Translations under genes and position numbers: made by a program
Notes under the pieces: generated by a model
The model's database searches: none
Told to the model about the DNA's origin: nothing
Seen by the model: only the letters and a program-made list of their open reading frames with translations
Shown here: piece by piece, positions 58,720 to 64,000 of the stretch
Position numbering within the stretch: position 1 is the stretch's first letter
Layout of the letters: every line of letters starts with the position of its first letter
DNA from: Boswellia sacra
Taxonomy: Eukaryota; Streptophyta; Magnoliopsida; Sapindales; Burseraceae
Assembly (NCBI GenBank): GCA_013180625.2
Contig: SNVD02013827.1
Location: forward strand, 1-64,000
Length of the DNA: 64,000 nt
Direction of reading: 5' to 3'

Positions 58720-59215
58720 CACTTCGCACAGAGTAAGTACTTGTGTTTTGAGTTTTTTTAGATGTGTTCTTGAAATTTTTATTTGATTGACCAAGTTGCT
58801 TCTCCTAGTGCTGACTGATTTAAAATTTATTAAAAAATTTACTGATAACTATTATAACACTTACATTTCACTGTTGTTTTTGCTTCCCTAACATCACATG
58901 TAAGACTTTGGGAAATTTTATGGATGCTAGGGTACAAGAATGAATGCACAGCTGAGGCCTGTCACTTGCACAAAGCACGTATTTTTTTTTCTTTGCGTAT
59001 GCTTTATTTGGAGTTCCTAAACATTTTATTCGAGTTACCAAGTTGATTCCTCTGGGCCCTGACTGATTTTAAACATATTCAAAAATTTACAAATAACTTG
59101 TATAACATTGGTATTTAACTGTTGTTTCTGATTCTTTAACATCACACAGAAGACTCTTTGAAATGTTATAAATGCCCGAGGACAAGAATGAAAATCACAA
59201 GAAGATAATTTGATC
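58720..59215. repeat. tandem duplication of about 248 bp downstream of the TNL
   Basis: Ordered anchors recur about 248 bp apart: ACCAAGTTG (58790/59037), CTGACTGATTT (58812/59060) and TAACATCACA (58889/59137). The copies are diverged at many positions. They are non-coding. Confidence 0.75.
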
Positions 59216-60638
59216 TGGGCATGTTTTAGATGCAGAGACTCTGTCTGGAATGCTGGAATTTGGGTGCTTGACTGTAACATATTTGTTGTAATTTTCACAA
59301 ATAATCTTGGCTTAATAATGTTTGTCATGATCCTATATTTAATCTCTCTTTTGATGTAGGGTGAGGTTATCAGAAACAGAGAGAGAGAATCACAGAGCAA
59401 AGGAAACAAGGTTACTCCGTTAAAGAAGGTGCTAGATGGTGGTGCACCTTGATAGAGAAATGCAACATGACCAAAAAATTGTGTTCAAGGAAAAGCTGTT
59501 TGTTTTCTTCAGGTAAGTGAAATGTAAACACTTCAGATTGGGAAAATTTCATGCTTCTCTGGCTTTATAAGATTTGTTCTTTACTGCATCCTTTTAGCAA
59601 AATATGTTAATAGTAAACTTGAATTGCTATTCCCTTTTAAAAACTTGCTTTTAGCTATAATTATTTCACTATAAAATTGTAACAAGTGTCTTCTAGAATT
59701 AACAAGCAACTCAAGTGAAACTGATTCTTTAATGTTAAACTTTAATTTTATTGAGCATGGCCTATCAGAGCAGCTTAATCGTTAGAGATTTGCCTTTTTT
59801 AAAATCACTGCTTGAGGGTATTGTCTTGGATTTGCAGTGTACTAAGCTCCTCTCTCATAGAGGTAAGTGAGGTCATAAAAGAAGTAAGGTCATAGAGATA
59901 AAAACTTGGCTTTCAGCTGGTTCCATACTTATGGTCTCTTGTGCAAGAGCTTTTGGAAAAAAAACTTTCATGATAATCATGATATCTACATATTGATGAC
60001 AAACTTCAGTTCTTGGCATTATTAATCCCTAGATCATCTAACTTGCAGAACGCAGCCTAATATTAAGCACTTCTTCAGGTGATGACTGACAATCTGCTTT
60101 TGAGGTCATTGCCAATAGACCTGTGAGCCTGATTCCTTTGGTGGCTTCTCTTAGCTGGAATCAAATTGTGACCAACTGCTGCAACCGCCATAACCACCAT
60201 CACAGCAGAAGTCGGCTCTTTGGATTACTGAAAGTATCAGGCGGTTGAAGGATTTTGGTCGACAGTTCATAACTTTCACCTCATACCCTTTGGTTGCAGA
60301 AAATTCATAGGCCTGTAAACCACTGTAGCTCAATAATTTTCACCTCTTACCCTTTGGCTACAGGTAAATAGTTTTTACCTCGAACCTTCTACTTGTATTT
60401 GGGTACTGTTACCTTCTTTTTGCTTGCAACTCGGTAGCTTTAGGCTCGTACCTTGGCTACTAAATATTTGATACTACAAGCTCAAGATTTTTTAGGAAGG
60501 GAAATAGGTTCTTATAGCAGCCTTGTGAGATGATATTATTTGCTAAGATTTAAAATTAAATTTTACTTGGTAGTTAATTATTTGCATGTCTAAGATTAAT
60601 CCGTCTATAGAATATCCCTGAACACTTGATTGTATGAA

Positions 60639-60692
<54 letters not shown>

Positions 60693-63600
60693 CTCTGTCT
60701 CTCAGAAAAGAAAAAAGAAAAAGGATGTGTTGCATGGTACATGTGGGGTCTTGATTTGGTTTTCTTGAATTAGAAATGACTTTCGTCTAGAGCACCGTAC
60801 TATTAGTAAATGGGAAAATAATTGAGTTCTTGCTCTGTTTCGTTTAAGTCTGGCAGTTATGTTTGTTGTTTTCATTAATGTTTTTCTCTTAGATCTGAGT
60901 TAGTGAGATATTGCAAGTCCGCTCCCAAATTTCCTTGCCAAAACTTCTCATGAATTTTGCTCCTTCAAATCCATATCATCTGGAGAGTCACAAGTTTAAT
61001 TAGCTATGTGTATATGTGAGACTTCTTCCTTAGGACTACTAGGAGTTCATATTGGCAATTTGTGAGAAATGTATGGGAAAAATAACAAAGCTAACATGTG
61101 ACAGACACAATTCAACAAGCACAAGAAGCGGATGTCCATACGCACTTTAGGAAAATATGACAATAATCTTTATTGTAGTAAAGTCAATGTCACCGTCAGT
61201 AGGCTTCTTCACATTGGTTTGATAATCTTTCTTCAAGTCCTGCAAATCTGTGGACAATAAACCTGTTACAAACATGCGAAAATTATTTAATTGGCCAAGT
61301 TAGAGCACAAGTCAATCATCTAAAGGTTTTGGCCATATAACAAACATATGTTGTGAAACTGGTTTTTGTTTTAGCATCAAATCTTTAGTTTTAATTTAAT
61401 AATCAGCTGCTATTATAAAGAATCAAAATTAACCAGGTGACCTCTGCATCACTATTTTATCTGGTTGAGTGATCATTCAAGCTCATTTTGGCAGTGTAAA
61501 ATGCCACACCTTCCCACAAATAGGCCAGAATAATTAAATATAATATAAGATTTACTAAATTGCATCAGATGCACATTTTACAAAGAGTTTTAAGATAAAT
61601 GATAGGTTTGTAAATCCTTGTAAAAAATTACAGAGTTAGAAAAGGCCATTTTATAACAATTTTGTTGATGTTAATGTGCACCATGATAATTGTCAGTTAA
61701 CCTTTTTCATTATGTTGTGTCTAATGTTAGTTAACTCCTTAAAAGATGTGGTCTTGACTGTTTTTAGCTGAACATGATGGTAATATAAATAAATTAATGT
61801 ATTCTGTGGTTTAGTTTTTTTTTTTTTTTCTAAATTATGTTCCTTATAATATTTATTAATAACAGCTTCCTTCTGGAGGTAATATTCAACTAAAAATTAA
61901 ACTACAGAAATGAAAGCTTCTTTGATGTGGAAAAGATTTGATGACTTCTTTGTGCTGAACCCTTTTAGAAGAGCAGTTTTATCAATCGATAGTTAAAAAA
62001 AATAAATAAATCCATGTTCCAAAAGCACTTCGTATTATTGTTAAGGACTTATGAACTCCATTGTTCACATCCTTGCTGTTTAGGGTGTGACAATTACAAT
62101 TTCCATTTCTATTTCCATGTTTTAATTTATTCTTTTGGGAATCTAAGCTTAAGGAGATTATTCTTCAGATTTTCTAAATCTAACTGTCTAAGGATCCAAA
62201 GATTTATCAAAGTAGACAATTAATTCAAAGAGGCCAAGAAAAAAGATTAAAAACGTCAAGTACTTGCAATGCTTAGAAGAGAGATGCTGCTGAATTGCTT
62301 ACGAAGTAAGGTGATCAACTTCGGTCAATACCTCTTGTGATCGGTTTCTGATAACAATAGAGATGCTAAAAACCAAGAGAGGAAAGAAAGAAAGGAAAAG
62401 GATAGGGTAAATACATAATTTGACATTTACAAGTTCATCATCTACAAGTTCACAAGCTCATTTATGATAGTAAATTGCATCACTTGTATATTATGTTATT
62501 TCTTGGGAGACCTCTCTGTTCTATATGACTTTGTATCTCCTATTTTAAGTTGAATTAAAATAAAACCACAAACTATTTTCTTAGTTTTATGGATCGATTA
62601 TCCATAATGTTAGTTTAGCAATCCAACTAACGAATATCATGTTTTATGTTGATTTGTACTTAGTTATTGTAAACAAGAGTTATCAATTTTAGTGGCATGC
62701 TCACAACGTACGGTACTACAAAGAGTATTTATAGTAGCTCCTAGGAGATTCTAGAATAGGAAATTAAACTGTAACAACTTTTGTAACTTGTCAGTGACTA
62801 GGATAACAAGACGGTTAACTAACTAATGCTAACTAAAATTAGAGTAACTATGTTTCTAGGCCTGTTGCTCAACATTAGTTTGCGACAACTTTGTTAATGG
62901 TGTAAGTTGATTTACTAGAATTGAATTTTTTGAATTTATTTTATAACGAAAATCCAGCTGCTAGATTTCCTAGTATTTTATAATAGATTATTTTTTTAAT
63001 TACTTACGCTAACGTATAACTGGCCCAGTCGCAAGGACAACTAACACCATCATAGTTTGAGATTAAAAAATCTTTGAAACTAATTAAATAACATTGAGAT
63101 TAGCATGTAGTCACTTACATAATGTAGATTAACTATTCTTTCAAGATGATAAAATCAAATATAGATTCCTATAGAATTGTTACTAATTCTAATTAAAATT
63201 AAGATAAAGTTTATAACATATTAATGTTCATATAAATGCCCTTTCCTGCTTTGCAAGTAACCTATTTCATATATATATATATACACAATTCATTCGCCTT
63301 CACCAATTTTCGATCAATAACATTCATTGCACAATTATATAAGTTGATTAATATATGAGTTTTCAAAAGGTGCTGCTCTAGCTTTAATAGCTCTTCTCGT
63401 CTTCTTCACTTTACTGATGTCCTCTATCCCCTCCTCAGCAACCTCTTCTTCATTTGCAATTAATTTTTTGATTAAATTGAAGCTACAGGTTCTTCGTTCA
63501 AGAGGACGTGTATGCCATCGACGTCTCACAACATGAAGCTAGTGTTGCACATGAGATGACCACCATACTTCGACGAGTTTAGAAGGCACTCCCGCGAGCG

Positions 63601-63924
63601 GTCATCCTGGGCTACTGAATAGCAAGGGTTAAAGGGGATCAACAAAGTAAAGAAGAGGCGAAACCGTTGCTAAGACTAAAGCTATGCCTTTTGAATACCC
63701 ATATTTTAGTCATTAACTAAAGTTTGTGAATGTAAATTTATGGCAATAGGTGGTAGGTGATTGCAATTTTTACGTATAGAACAAATAAAAATTGTAAAAT
63801 CGGAGATATTTCAGATCAATTAGGGTTTGTTTCTTATCTGCTTTCTGCTCATCTAATAGTCAATATTTTTATTAATATGATTTCATGTAGCTACTTTTGC
63901 CAAACTTGTATACATGATAATTGA
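59216..63924. other. right-hand non-coding region
   Basis: I find no recognisable gene. Notable pieces: an imperfect repeat TTTCACCTCWTACCCTTTGG at about 60268 and 60337, a CT microsatellite, a poly-T tract near 61815-61830 and a TA run near 63272. A minus-strand open stretch at 63335-63529 (no ATG; GTG first) is Arg/Glu-rich and unrecognised. It could be a terminal exon fragment. Confidence 0.4.
60643..60689 (+). repeat. (CT)n microsatellite
   Basis: About 23 uninterrupted CT units, followed by interrupted CT/GT units to about 60704. Confidence 0.95.
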
Positions 63925-64000
63925 TATGGGGTAATCATAATAAACCCCCTGAGGTTTGGCTTATCTATTTAATCCCTGACTTTTCAGAAATACACGATTT
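63925..64000. repeat. possible end of a dispersed repeat at the window edge
   Basis: GGGGTAATCATAATAAACCCCCTGAGGTTTGG followed by ...AATCCCTGACTTTTCAGAAATACAC has the look of a plant transposon terminus in which CCCCTGAGGTTTGG recurs in many genomes. The other end is outside the window, so the family cannot be set. Confidence 0.3.

Noticed and set aside
60643..60704. Possible CRISPR-like or structured array
   Set aside because: A simple CT microsatellite with no spacer-repeat structure.
63335..63529. Arg/Glu-rich minus-strand open stretch as a gene
   Set aside because: No ATG (first codon GTG), an upstream in-frame stop, and no recognised family; kept only as a note in the non-coding region.

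Overview
This is a stretch of a flowering-plant nuclear genome, almost certainly a eudicot. It has intron-rich genes with GT-AG splicing, AT-rich intergenic DNA, plant-specific families (a WHIRLY protein, and a TIR-NBS-LRR gene, a class found in eudicots) and dense nested plant retrotransposons. I cannot name the species.

Four host loci are visible. (1) Positions 131-4954 on the minus strand hold the first eleven coding exons of VPS52/POKY POLLEN TUBE, a GARP/EARP tethering subunit. The gene runs off the left edge, and coding exon 11 carries an in-frame TGA with family homology continuing past it. Its probable 5'UTR intron contains a 3.3 kb hAT-type element. (2) Positions 23750-27394 on the plus strand encode an intact 236-codon WHIRLY2-type organellar single-strand DNA-binding protein. 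A gag-protease-only LTR retrotransposon sits about 270 bp upstream of its ATG. (3) Positions 30306-41205 on the plus strand encode an intact 442-residue TAD3, the non-catalytic subunit of the tRNA wobble adenosine deaminase. Intron 6 has been enlarged by a young 5.4 kb Ty3/gypsy chromovirus, and a terminal-inverted-repeat element ends 75 bp upstream of the ATG. (4) Positions 51309 to about 58135 on the plus strand are a TIR-NBS-LRR resistance-gene pseudogene, broken by stops, frameshifts and a 2.3 kb ORF1-only LINE inserted in its NB-ARC region.

Most of the rest is mobile DNA. A minus-strand chromovirus (9812-16268) carries a nested hAT-type MITE (11274-12060). Another hAT-type MITE lies at 18072-18909. 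A minus-strand gag-protease-only LTR element occupies 19988-23481. A Ty1/copia element (43051-50071) contains a 1.5 kb solo LTR with a perfect target-site duplication, tRNA-like SINE modules and a cluster of seven WRKY-type W-box cores. Target-site duplications read directly from the sequence are ATCTCTAC (hAT-1), YATAGCTT (hAT-2), GTTGT (gypsy-3), TTAAG (copia) and CATCT (solo LTR).

The right-hand 5.5 kb has no recognisable gene. It holds a 248-bp tandem duplication, a CT microsatellite and, at the extreme edge, a sequence that looks like the end of another repeat. I see no operon-like or novel multi-gene system. The main interest is how transposons have inserted into genes: a nonsense codon in a normally conserved trafficking gene, an LTR that overlaps pol, young LTRs paired with a defective polyprotein, and a W-box array inside a copia leader.
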